Assembly (NCBI GenBank): GCA_015060555.1
Contig: SUYG01000002.1
Coordinates: 1-40,755, forward strand
Direction: 5' to 3'
Source of the DNA: Physcousia sp015060555
Lineage (GTDB): Bacteria; Bacteroidota; Bacteroidia; Bacteroidales; Bacteroidaceae
DNA: 40,755 nt
Part shown: piece after piece, positions 1-6,132 of the stretch
Layout: each line of letters begins with the position of its first letter
Position numbering within the stretch: position 1 is the stretch's first letter
The notes under the pieces: generated by a model
What the model was told of the DNA's origin: nothing
What the model saw: the letters and a program-made list of their open reading frames with translations, nothing else
The model's database searches: none
Made by a program: the position numbers and the translations under genes

Positions 1-377
1 ACGAAGAGCGACACCACCGTCGTATTGCTCAGGAACGAGCTGAGGGCGGCCACGGGCAGCATCAGTCGCACCACCGCCTTCGCGTAGCTGTCAGGCGTGC
101 CAAGCAGGTATCTGACAATACATTGCAGCACACCGGTGTGCATCAGGCCGGCGACGACCACGAACAGTACGCCGACAGTGACGACCGAGTTGCTGCTGAA
201 GCCCGAGAAGGCCGCCTTCGAATCGAGAACGCCCGTGACGAAGAGCACGCCGATGGCCCCGAGAAAGACAATGTCGCTGCGCCATTTGGTGAACAGCAGG
301 ATGGTGAACATACCCAGTACCGTCACGATGGTGATCCAGGCATGAAGGCCGAAGCCTAAGAACATAAATGATTCCAT
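1..377 (-). CDS. SLC13/DASS-family permease, N-terminal part (cut by window edge)
   Basis: The minus strand reads open from an ATG at 377 to the left edge, giving 125 residues without a stop. They begin MESFMFLGFGLHAW and contain three strongly hydrophobic stretches. The run VVTVGVLFVVVAGLMHTGVL and the motif LSSFLSNTTVV fit the start of SLC13-type sodium:dicarboxylate/sulfate symporters, where an S-N-T-T/A-V signature sits in a re-entrant loop. Bacteroidetes members are often about 600 residues with central TrkA-C domains, but that part lies outside the window. The substrate cannot be told. A second Met codon at 365 is an alternative start. Just upstream lies a 23-bp tandem repeat (378-438), whose last copy abuts the start codon. 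The assignment rests on recalled family features. Confidence 0.72.
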   Translation of the reverse strand, partial: MESFMFLGFGLHAWITIVTVLGMFTILLFTKWRSDIVFLGAIGVLFVTGVLDSKAAFSGFSSNSVVTVGVLFVVVAGLMHTGVLQCIVRYLLGTPDSYAKAVVRLMLPVAALSSFLSNTTVVSLF

Positions 378-438
378 TTCTTTTATATGATGTTTTTTGC
401 TTCTTCTATATGATGTTTCCGGCTTCTTTTATATGATG
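378..438. repeat. Three-copy 23-bp tandem repeat upstream of the permease
   Basis: The 15-mer TTCTTYTATATGATG occurs at 378-392, 401-415 and 424-438, spaced exactly 23 bp. It ends against the start codon of the minus-strand permease. In the gene's orientation it reads CATCATATARAAGAA three times, so the copies make up the leader and perhaps the promoter. Function unknown. Confidence 0.85.
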
Positions 439-598
439 AATTCAACCTGCAAAGATACCGCTTTATTCTTATTCAACAGCATCCGAACCGAAGAAATGAT
501 GCCTGGAAATAAAATTTTTATTCAAAACAGTTAGCACATATCACGGATTCATGTCAAAAATGACATGTTAGCGCCTATTTTAGCAAAATTTTTCTGCG
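439..598. other. AT-rich intergenic stretch with a perfect dyad at 550-567
   Basis: No gene is seen here. The notable element is CATGTCA-AAAA-TGACATG (550-567), a 7-bp perfect dyad with a 4-bp spacer that resembles an operator. It lies about 170 bp upstream of the permease and is not in register with the 22-bp array that follows. Confidence 0.5.
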
Positions 599-950
599 AA
601 AAGCCTTTAGGCTTTCAGTCAAAACCCTTTAGCCTTTCGACCAAAACCTTATAGGCTTTCATTCAAAACCTTATAGGCTTTTGGCCAAAACCCTATAGCC
701 TCTCTGCCAAAAGCCTATGGAGAAAACCGCTATACCCTATAGCGTGTTTGCCGAGACGCTGTAGTGTGTTTGTAAATGCAGCATGAGGCAAGTGACGAAG
801 GAGCATGACGTGTCGGGTGGTTCACCATGGTGCGTAGGTCTGTTCACCATGGTGTGTCGGGTGGTTCACCATGGTGGTCCACTCGGAAGATCAAGACCTT
901 ACTCTTCTCACCGTAAGACCTTGCTCTTATTTCTAAAAGGCCTTGGTATG
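599..950. repeat. Degenerate array of sixteen units in a 22-bp register
   Basis: Cut every 22 bases from 599, neighbouring units resemble each other in the same columns, while the shared word changes along the array. Units at 599, 621, 643, 665, 687 and 709 start AAAA and carry GCCTTTAGGC, CCTTATAGG or CCCTATAGC. Units at 731 and 753 carry CTATAG/CTGTAG followed by YGTGTTTG. Units at 775 and 797 share AGCATGA. Units at 819, 841 and 863 carry TTCACCATGGTG. Units at 885 and 907 share AAGACCTT and CTCTT. The tails of 797 and 841 match over nine bases (GTGTCGGGT). In most units a short palindrome is centred between columns 9 and 10, so dyads recur every two helical turns. No coding potential is seen. 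It may be a multi-site protein-binding region or decayed satellite DNA. Confidence 0.8.
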
Positions 951-1131
951 TGACGAAACATGTATGTTGGAATCTATTATCTCCACCTATTCGGACCTAA
1001 GTCCACCTTTGTAATCTTCGAGAAAACAATTAGATACAATTAAACAGGTGGAGAGTCCTTAGAAAACACAAACCATGAGTATTAATATTTTGTGGATTTG
1101 CCTTGAATGTTTTTGTTGAAGAGGGGAGGGC
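951..1131. other. Intergenic stretch with short direct and inverted TCCACCT repeats
   Basis: No gene is supported here. TCCACCT occurs at 982-988 and 1002-1008, and its complement AGGTGGA at 1046-1052, a loose inverted arrangement. A 14-codon ATG frame at 1075-1119 has no supporting signal. Confidence 0.4.
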
Positions 1132-1170
1132 AGAAAAAAAAAGAAGGGCTCCCGCAGCGGGAGGCCCTTC
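1132..1170 (-). terminator. Rho-independent terminator of the beta-barrel gene
   Basis: On the minus strand a GC-rich hairpin, AGGGCCTCCCG paired with CGGGAGCCCT (one bulged base), is followed by a run of nine T. It lies about 90 bases past the stop codon of the outer-membrane gene. A separate dyad, TTCTTAAGTTTAAGAA, sits between them at 1181-1196. Confidence 0.85.
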
Positions 1171-1257
1171 CGTGTATAGGTTCTTAAGTTTAAGAAGGTG
1201 CGTACGCGTAGAATGGAACGCGACGTAGGTGGCAATGTGCCGATGAAATGGACGATT

Positions 1258-1845
1258 TTAGAAGCGGTAGCCGATGCCCAGCTGCAGGACGCCGCGGCCG
1301 TAGTCCTTCACATACTGGTACTTCATCTCAAGATTGGCATACAGATTGGGGGTGATGTCATACTGCACACCTGCACCTGCGTTGAGGCCGAAGTGCCAGT
1401 CGTTACCTTTGAAGTTAATACCTCCAGCCTCTAAGACAGCCCTGGTTGCGGAATCCTTGGCGTAGTCGTAGTGGTAGTGCTGGAATGTGGCACCGATGAT
1501 GGGGTAGATGTAGATGCCATACTTCATGTGGAAGAGGTAGTGGAAATTCAGGTTGATGTCCCAGAAGCTCTGGCGCTTGTTCTCAATGAAGTAGCTGAAG
1601 GAGATTTCAGGACGGAAGGCGTCGGTGACGTAGTACTGCACCTTCGGAACCAAGCCGAAATTCACATAGCCTTCGGTGATGTCGTGGTTGACCACCGTGG
1701 GAATGCCGCCGAAGCCCATGCCGAGATTCAGGCCGATAGCCCAGTCGCCAGCCTTGGCGCCTTCTTCCTCTTCTTCATAGTACTCCTGTGCGGAAGCGCC
1801 GACGCTCATGAGTGCGACGCAGAAAAGCATCATTAGTTTTTTCAT
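1258..1845 (-). CDS. Small outer-membrane beta-barrel protein
   Basis: The protein has 195 residues. It begins with a clear signal peptide (MKKLMMLFCVALMSVGASAQ, likely cleaved after A-S-A), then an acidic stretch of E and Y residues. The rest alternates polar and aromatic residues in a pattern expected of about eight beta strands, and it ends LGIGYRF with the C-terminal Phe that marks outer-membrane barrels. The size and pattern fit the PF13505/PF13568-type barrel family of Bacteroidetes; no enzymatic motif is seen and its cargo, if any, is unknown. It stands alone, with its own promoter (1904-1911) and terminator (1132-1170), and is divergent from tatA. Confidence 0.85.
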   Translation of the reverse strand: MKKLMMLFCVALMSVGASAQEYYEEEEEGAKAGDWAIGLNLGMGFGGIPTVVNHDITEGYVNFGLVPKVQYYVTDAFRPEISFSYFIENKRQSFWDINLNFHYLFHMKYGIYIYPIIGATFQHYHYDYAKDSATRAVLEAGGINFKGNDWHFGLNAGAGVQYDITPNLYANLEMKYQYVKDYGRGVLQLGIGYRF

Positions 1846-1903
1846 ACTCGTTAGTGGATTTAAGCGTTTGTTATGATTGGTTTTATTTTTGCTTTTACGG
1901 GTG

Positions 1904-1911
1904 CAAAGATA
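1904..1911 (-). promoter_or_regulatory. Bacteroidetes -7 box for the beta-barrel gene
   Basis: The minus strand reads TATCTTTG, matching TAnnTTTG, about 58 bases before the ATG. No clear TTTG -33 box is seen at the usual distance. Confidence 0.55.
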
Positions 1912-1986
1912 GGTAATATTTGTAAAAAGCAGTCGCTTTCATGCGAAATAATTCATGCTAAGACCGATATTCTCGCAAAAAACATC

Positions 1987-1994
1987 TATTTTTG
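1987..1994 (+). promoter_or_regulatory. Putative -7 box for the tatA operon
   Basis: TATTTTTG matches TAnnTTTG and lies 32 bases before the tatA start. The -33 region is not well matched. Confidence 0.5.
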
Positions 1995-2026
1995 CCCCCA
2001 AAATCAACAGTTAATATCTTATAACT

Positions 2027-2218
2027 ATGTTAGGAACTCCCGAAATCATTCTTATCTGCATCGTCGTGCTCTTGCTCTTCGGAGGCAAAAAAATCCCTGA
2101 ACTCATGAAGGGCCTCGGTAAGGGCGTCAAAAGCTTCAAGGACGGCATGAACGGCATCGACCAGGAAGCCTCCAAAGACGAGAAGGCTACGACCAACACC
2201 AAGGAAGAAGCGCAGTAA
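2027..2218 (+). CDS. tatA: Twin-arginine translocase subunit TatA
   Basis: This 63-residue protein has the TatA/E layout: a short N-terminal transmembrane helix (IILICIVVLLL, residues about 7-17), the hinge FGGKKIPEL, an amphipathic helix (LMKGLGKGVKSFKDG) and a charged, disordered tail. TatA oligomers form the passage through which folded proteins carrying twin-arginine signals cross the inner membrane. Its TAA overlaps the first base of the tatC ATG, so the two are translationally coupled. No tatB gene is present, as in minimal TatA-TatC systems. The two genes downstream both carry twin-arginine motifs and are probable cargo. Confidence 0.95.
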   Translation: MLGTPEIILICIVVLLLFGGKKIPELMKGLGKGVKSFKDGMNGIDQEASKDEKATTNTKEEAQ

Positions 2219-2997
2219 TGGAGGAGGAGATGACCTTTTGGGATCATCTTGATGTCCTGCGCAGCAGCATTATCAAGGTGCTGGTGGCAGGCGTCGTCAT
2301 GGGTATCGCTGCTTTCAGCATGAAGGACTGGCTCTTCCGCTTGGTGTTGTGGCCGCGTAGCAGCGACTTCCCCACGTACCGCTGGTTGGGTGCTAAGCCT
2401 TTCCACATCAACCTCGTGAACACCGAACTCACCGAACAGTTCATGATCCACATGAAGGTCGCTCTGGTGGCCGGGCTCCTGGTGGCCTCGCCCTACATCA
2501 TCTACGTCCTGTTCCGCTTCATCTCGCCTGCTTTGTACGACAATGAGCGGCGTGCCGGCATCCGTTTGATTGGCGCCTCCTACACGATGTTCATGATAGG
2601 ACTGGTGGTCAACTACCTGCTGGTGTTCCCGCTGACCGTGCGCTTTCTGGGCACCTACAGCGTCAGCGCCGACATCACCAATCTGCTCACCCTCAGCAGC
2701 TATGTCGATACGCTGTTGCTGCTCTCGCTGGTCTTCGGCATCATCTTTGAGATCCCTGTCGTGGCCTGGCTCCTTGCCCGTTTCGGCATGCTGAAAGCTT
2801 CGTGGATGTCGCAGTACCGTCGGCACGCCATCGTGGCCATCCTCATCATCGCCGCTGTCATCACCCCTACAGCCGACATCATGACGCTGTTTGTGGTATC
2901 CCTCCCCATCTGGCTGTTGTATGAGACCAGCATTTGGATTGTAAAATGGACTTCTCCCCCTGCTCCCTCTTCCGTTATGGAGGGGAGTGCTCCTTAA
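2218..2997 (+). CDS. tatC: Twin-arginine translocase subunit TatC
   Basis: This 259-residue integral membrane protein has about six hydrophobic segments. The N-terminal EEEMTFWDHLDVLRSSI matches the family's conserved HLxELR region, which binds the twin-arginine signal. TatC is the receptor of the Tat pathway. Its start overlaps the tatA stop. The last 14 residues (SPPAPSSVMEGSAP) are encoded by a C-rich imperfect inverted repeat (about 2952-2995) that resembles a segment inside the next gene, so this tail was probably added by repeat insertion and is unlikely to be essential. A block of CTTGAACCC-type repeats follows the stop codon. Confidence 0.96.
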   Translation: MEEEMTFWDHLDVLRSSIIKVLVAGVVMGIAAFSMKDWLFRLVLWPRSSDFPTYRWLGAKPFHINLVNTELTEQFMIHMKVALVAGLLVASPYIIYVLFRFISPALYDNERRAGIRLIGASYTMFMIGLVVNYLLVFPLTVRFLGTYSVSADITNLLTLSSYVDTLLLLSLVFGIIFEIPVVAWLLARFGMLKASWMSQYRRHAIVAILIIAAVITPTADIMTLFVVSLPIWLLYETSIWIVKWTSPPAPSSVMEGSAP

Positions 2998-3117
2998 ACT
3001 CCTTGAACCCCTTGAACCCCTTGAACCCCTTGAACTCTTAAACTTCTTAAACCCCTTAAACCCCTTAAACCCCTTGAACTCTTAAATCTTTTAAACCATT
3101 ACCCCCCTAAACTCCCA
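2996..3117 (+). repeat. Simple repeat of CTTGAACCC/CTTAAACCC words
   Basis: About a dozen copies of a 9-base word (CTTGAACCC, CTTAAACCC, CTTGAACTC) fill the gap between tatC and the Fe-S protein gene. The same family of words recurs at 33390-33560 and 36414-36460. No promoter is visible inside, so the four-gene operon is probably still transcribed through it. Confidence 0.85.
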
Positions 3118-3119
3118 AT

Positions 3120-4598
3120 ATGCTTAGAAAAATCAGAATCATCCTTGCCAGCATCGTCTTTATCGGCATAACGCTATTGTTCCTTGACGTCACTGGCATC
3201 CTTCACACCTACCTTGGCTGGTTGGCCAAGATTCAGTTCCTGCCCTCGGTGTTGGCGCTGAATGTGGGCGTCATCATCGCTTTGGTAGCGCTGACCATCA
3301 TCTTCGGGCGCATCTACTGCTCTATCATCTGTCCTTTGGGAATCCTTCAGGACCTCCTCGCGCGCCTGCGCCCGCGTAAGAATAATAAGGTGGGGCGCTA
3401 TGGTTTCTCGAAGGAGATGAAGTGGCTGCGCTATCCGGTGTTGCTGCTGTTCATCGTCGCCCTCGTAGCCGGCGTCGGCTCTTTTGTGGCGCTGTTGGCA
3501 CCTTACAGCAGCTACGGTCGTATCGCAGCGAACCTCTTTGCGCCCCTTTACGGCTGGGGCAACAATGTCCTGGCTGCCATTGCCGCGAAATATGACAGCT
3601 ATGCCTTCTACCACGTTGATGTGTGGATGCGTGGCTTGCCCACGTTCATCATTGCCGCTGTCACCTTCGTTGTGCTGGCAGTGCTCGCTTGGATAGGCGG
3701 TCGTACCTATTGCAATACCATCTGTCCTGTCGGCACCTGCTTGAGCTTCCTCGCCCGCTTCTCGGTTCTGAAAATCCGTTTCGACGAGGACAAGTGCAAG
3801 AACTGCTCCGCCTGCAGCAAGAGCTGTAAGGCATCCTGCATCGACTACAAGAACCACACGGTCGATTACTCGCGCTGCGTGGTGTGCGGCAACTGTGTTG
3901 AGGCTTGTAAGTTTGGGGCGTTGAAGTGGACTCCCTCTCCGCTCCCCCGCAAGGGGGAGGATGCTCCCCTCCAAGAGCGCCGTGCTTTCCTGCTTGGTCT
4001 TGGGCTGGCTGGCACTGCTGCCGCCTATGCCCAGGTGAAGACCAAGATGGATGGCGGGCTGGCTGACATCGAGGACAAGGTGGCACCTGAGCGCAAGACA
4101 AAGCTGACGCCTCCGGGCTCCTTGTCGGCAAGCCATTTCCATCAGCATTGCACGGGCTGCCAGCTGTGTGTGGCCCAATGTCCGAACCAGGTGCTGCGGC
4201 CCAGCGGCGACCTGTTCACGCTGATGCAGCCCGAGATGTCCTATGAGCGCGGCTACTGTCGTCCTGAATGTACGCGCTGTTCCGAAGTATGTCCTGCGGG
4301 CGCCATCCGTCCCATCCAACAAGAGGAGAAGTCCAGCATCCAAATCGGTCATGCTGTCTTCGTGAAGAAAAACTGCGTCGCCATCAATGATGAGGTGGAA
4401 TGCGGCAACTGTGCCCGCCACTGCCCCACGGGAGCCATCCAGATGGTGCCCCTCGATCCCAACGACGAACTCGGTACTTACATCCCCGCTATCAACGAGT
4501 CGCTGTGCATCGGTTGCGGTGCCTGTGAGAACCTCTGCCCCGCCCGCCCCTTCAGCGCCATCTACGTCGAAGGGCACGAGGCGCATAAATACGTTTAG
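3120..4598 (+). CDS. NapH-NapG-like fusion: membrane polyferredoxin with internal twin-arginine motif
   Basis: The 492-residue protein has two parts. Residues 1-285 look like NapH/YccM: about four transmembrane helices, two CxxxCP motifs at membrane edges (C67/C71 and C198/C202) and two 4Fe-4S motifs (CKNCSACSKSC and CVVCGNCVEAC, about 225-263). At residue 287 comes QERRAFLLGLGLAG followed by AAAYAQ, which has the look of a Tat signal peptide. Residues 340-492 resemble NapG with four cluster motifs (CTGCQLCVAQCP at 344, CTRCSEVCP, CGNCARHCP, CIGCGACENLCP). NapG normally is a separate Tat-exported protein working with NapH, passing quinol electrons to a periplasmic reductase. No nitrate reductase is nearby; the likely partner is the reductase encoded next. 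Residues TPSPLPRKGEDAPLQ before the RR are coded by a C-rich palindromic repeat. The fusion reading is inference. Confidence 0.82.
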   Translation: MLRKIRIILASIVFIGITLLFLDVTGILHTYLGWLAKIQFLPSVLALNVGVIIALVALTIIFGRIYCSIICPLGILQDLLARLRPRKNNKVGRYGFSKEMKWLRYPVLLLFIVALVAGVGSFVALLAPYSSYGRIAANLFAPLYGWGNNVLAAIAAKYDSYAFYHVDVWMRGLPTFIIAAVTFVVLAVLAWIGGRTYCNTICPVGTCLSFLARFSVLKIRFDEDKCKNCSACSKSCKASCIDYKNHTVDYSRCVVCGNCVEACKFGALKWTPSPLPRKGEDAPLQERRAFLLGLGLAGTAAAYAQVKTKMDGGLADIEDKVAPERKTKLTPPGSLSASHFHQHCTGCQLCVAQCPNQVLRPSGDLFTLMQPEMSYERGYCRPECTRCSEVCPAGAIRPIQQEEKSSIQIGHAVFVKKNCVAINDEVECGNCARHCPTGAIQMVPLDPNDELGTYIPAINESLCIGCGACENLCPARPFSAIYVEGHEAHKYV

Positions 4599-4636
4599 GG
4601 CTTATGGTTTATGGTTTATAGATAATCGAAAAAGGT

Positions 4637-6073
4637 ATGAAAGACAGAAATATATCCCGTAGGAACTTCCTCAAATATATGGCCGGTGGCAGTGCTGCCA
4701 TCGTCCCGGGTGCCGCCCTGCTCAGCGGCTGCAAGCGTGGTAGTGCTACCGTCGATCCCGCTGACGGCTCAGCCATGACCATGCGTGTGAACCCCAATAC
4801 AGGCGACAAGGTCAGCCTGCTCGGTTATGGCATGATGCGTCTGCCGATGCTCCCCGATGGTTCGGAGGAGGATCCGCAGACGGGTCCCTTTGATCAGGAG
4901 ATGATTAACCGTCAGGTGGATTATGCCTTGGCGCATGGTGTCAACTATTTCGACACCAGCCCCGTGTATTGCCGTGGCTTCTCGGAGCGTTGCACAGGTA
5001 TCGCCCTGAAGCGCCACCCGCGTGACAAATACTTCATCGCCACGAAACTCTCCAATTTCGACAACCATCTGTGGTCTCTCGAAGAGTCGCAGAAGATGTT
5101 CGAGAACTCGCTGAAGGAGCTGCAGACCGACTATATCGACTACCTCCTGCTGCACAGCACAGGCGGTGGCGGTCACGACCCTGAGACGGACGAGGAACTG
5201 AGTGGCCTTGAGGTGTGCAAGCGTCGGTTCCTGGATAATGGCCTTGCGGATTGGCTCGTGGAACAGAAGCAGAAAGGTCGCATCCGCAACCTCGGCTTCT
5301 CGTGGCACGGTGACTATCGCGCCTTTCAGCTTCTGCTGAATTTGCATGATGAGGGGCGTTACCACTGGGATTTCGTGCAGATAGAACTCAACTACCTGGA
5401 TTGGTTCTATGCCAATGAGATTAACGGCAGCAATGTCGATGCCGTCACTCTTTATGCAGAGCTGAAGAAACGCAGCATCCCGGCAGTCATCATGGAACCG
5501 TTGCTGGGCGGACGCCTGGCCAAGGTCAACGATGATATCGCTGCAGAGTTGAAGCAGCGTGACCCAGAAGCCAGCATAGCCTCGTGGGCATTCCGCTTTG
5601 CCGGTACACCCGAGGGTGTCCTGACCGCCCTCAGCGGCATGACATATATGGAACACCTGGAAGAGAATGTCAAGACCTATTCGCCGCTTCATCCCATCAC
5701 TCCCGAGGAGCGCGACTTCCTTTTCCATATCGCCGAACTCATCTACGGCCAGAAGGAGGTCCCCTGCACGGCCTGTCAGTACTGTATGCCCTGTCCCTAC
5801 GGCCTCGATATTCCCGGCATCTTTGCCCACTACAACAAGTGCCTCCGCGAAGGCAACACTCCACAGAGCATAGGTTCGCCCACTTACCGCAAGCAGCGTC
5901 GTGCGTTCCTTGTGGGTTACGACCGCAGCGTGCCCCGCCTGCGCCAGGCAGACCATTGCATCGGCTGCAACCAATGCGCAAGCCATTGCCCGCAGCAAAT
6001 CAGGATTCCGCAAGAGCTCCAACGTATCAGTCAATATGTAGAGACGCTGAAAAAAGAGGGCGGCCCGCTCTGA
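4637..6073 (+). CDS. Tat-exported lipoprotein aldo/keto reductase with C-terminal ferredoxin domain
   Basis: The protein has 478 residues. The N terminus is a Tat lipoprotein signal: SRRNFLKYM followed by a hydrophobic stretch and the lipobox LLSGC (Cys32). Residues about 55-370 form an aldo/keto reductase barrel with the expected catalytic set D106 (YFDTSPVY), Y111, K137 (ATKLS) and H173 (LLLHS). The C-terminal region carries CTACQYCMPCP and CIGCNQCASHCP, which can hold iron-sulfur clusters. It follows the NapH-NapG-like gene by 38 bases and shares its promoter, so it is probably an extracytoplasmic redox enzyme fed electrons by that protein. The substrate is unknown. A strong hairpin terminator follows. 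The start at 4637 is supported because the Tat motif begins at residue 7. Confidence 0.9.
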   Translation: MKDRNISRRNFLKYMAGGSAAIVPGAALLSGCKRGSATVDPADGSAMTMRVNPNTGDKVSLLGYGMMRLPMLPDGSEEDPQTGPFDQEMINRQVDYALAHGVNYFDTSPVYCRGFSERCTGIALKRHPRDKYFIATKLSNFDNHLWSLEESQKMFENSLKELQTDYIDYLLLHSTGGGGHDPETDEELSGLEVCKRRFLDNGLADWLVEQKQKGRIRNLGFSWHGDYRAFQLLLNLHDEGRYHWDFVQIELNYLDWFYANEINGSNVDAVTLYAELKKRSIPAVIMEPLLGGRLAKVNDDIAAELKQRDPEASIASWAFRFAGTPEGVLTALSGMTYMEHLEENVKTYSPLHPITPEERDFLFHIAELIYGQKEVPCTACQYCMPCPYGLDIPGIFAHYNKCLREGNTPQSIGSPTYRKQRRAFLVGYDRSVPRLRQADHCIGCNQCASHCPQQIRIPQELQRISQYVETLKKEGGPL

Positions 6074-6082
6074 TAAATAAAA

Positions 6083-6110
6083 ATCGCCTGCATCATACGA
6101 TGCAGGCGAT
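6083..6110. terminator. Bidirectional terminator between the Tat operon and mutB
   Basis: A perfect 12-bp stem (ATCGCCTGCATC) with loop ATAC. On the minus strand it is followed by TTTTTATTTAT, on the plus strand by ACTGTTTTCA. It can end both convergent units. Confidence 0.9.
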
Positions 6111-6132
6111 ACTGTTTTCAGTGAGATGGTGC

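Noticed and set aside
599..950. CRISPR array
   Set aside because: The 22-bp units have no constant repeat with unique spacers, the shared word changes along the array, and no cas genes are near.
1075..1119. 14-codon frame MSINILWICLECFC
   Set aside because: Too short, with no ribosome-binding signal or conserved feature.
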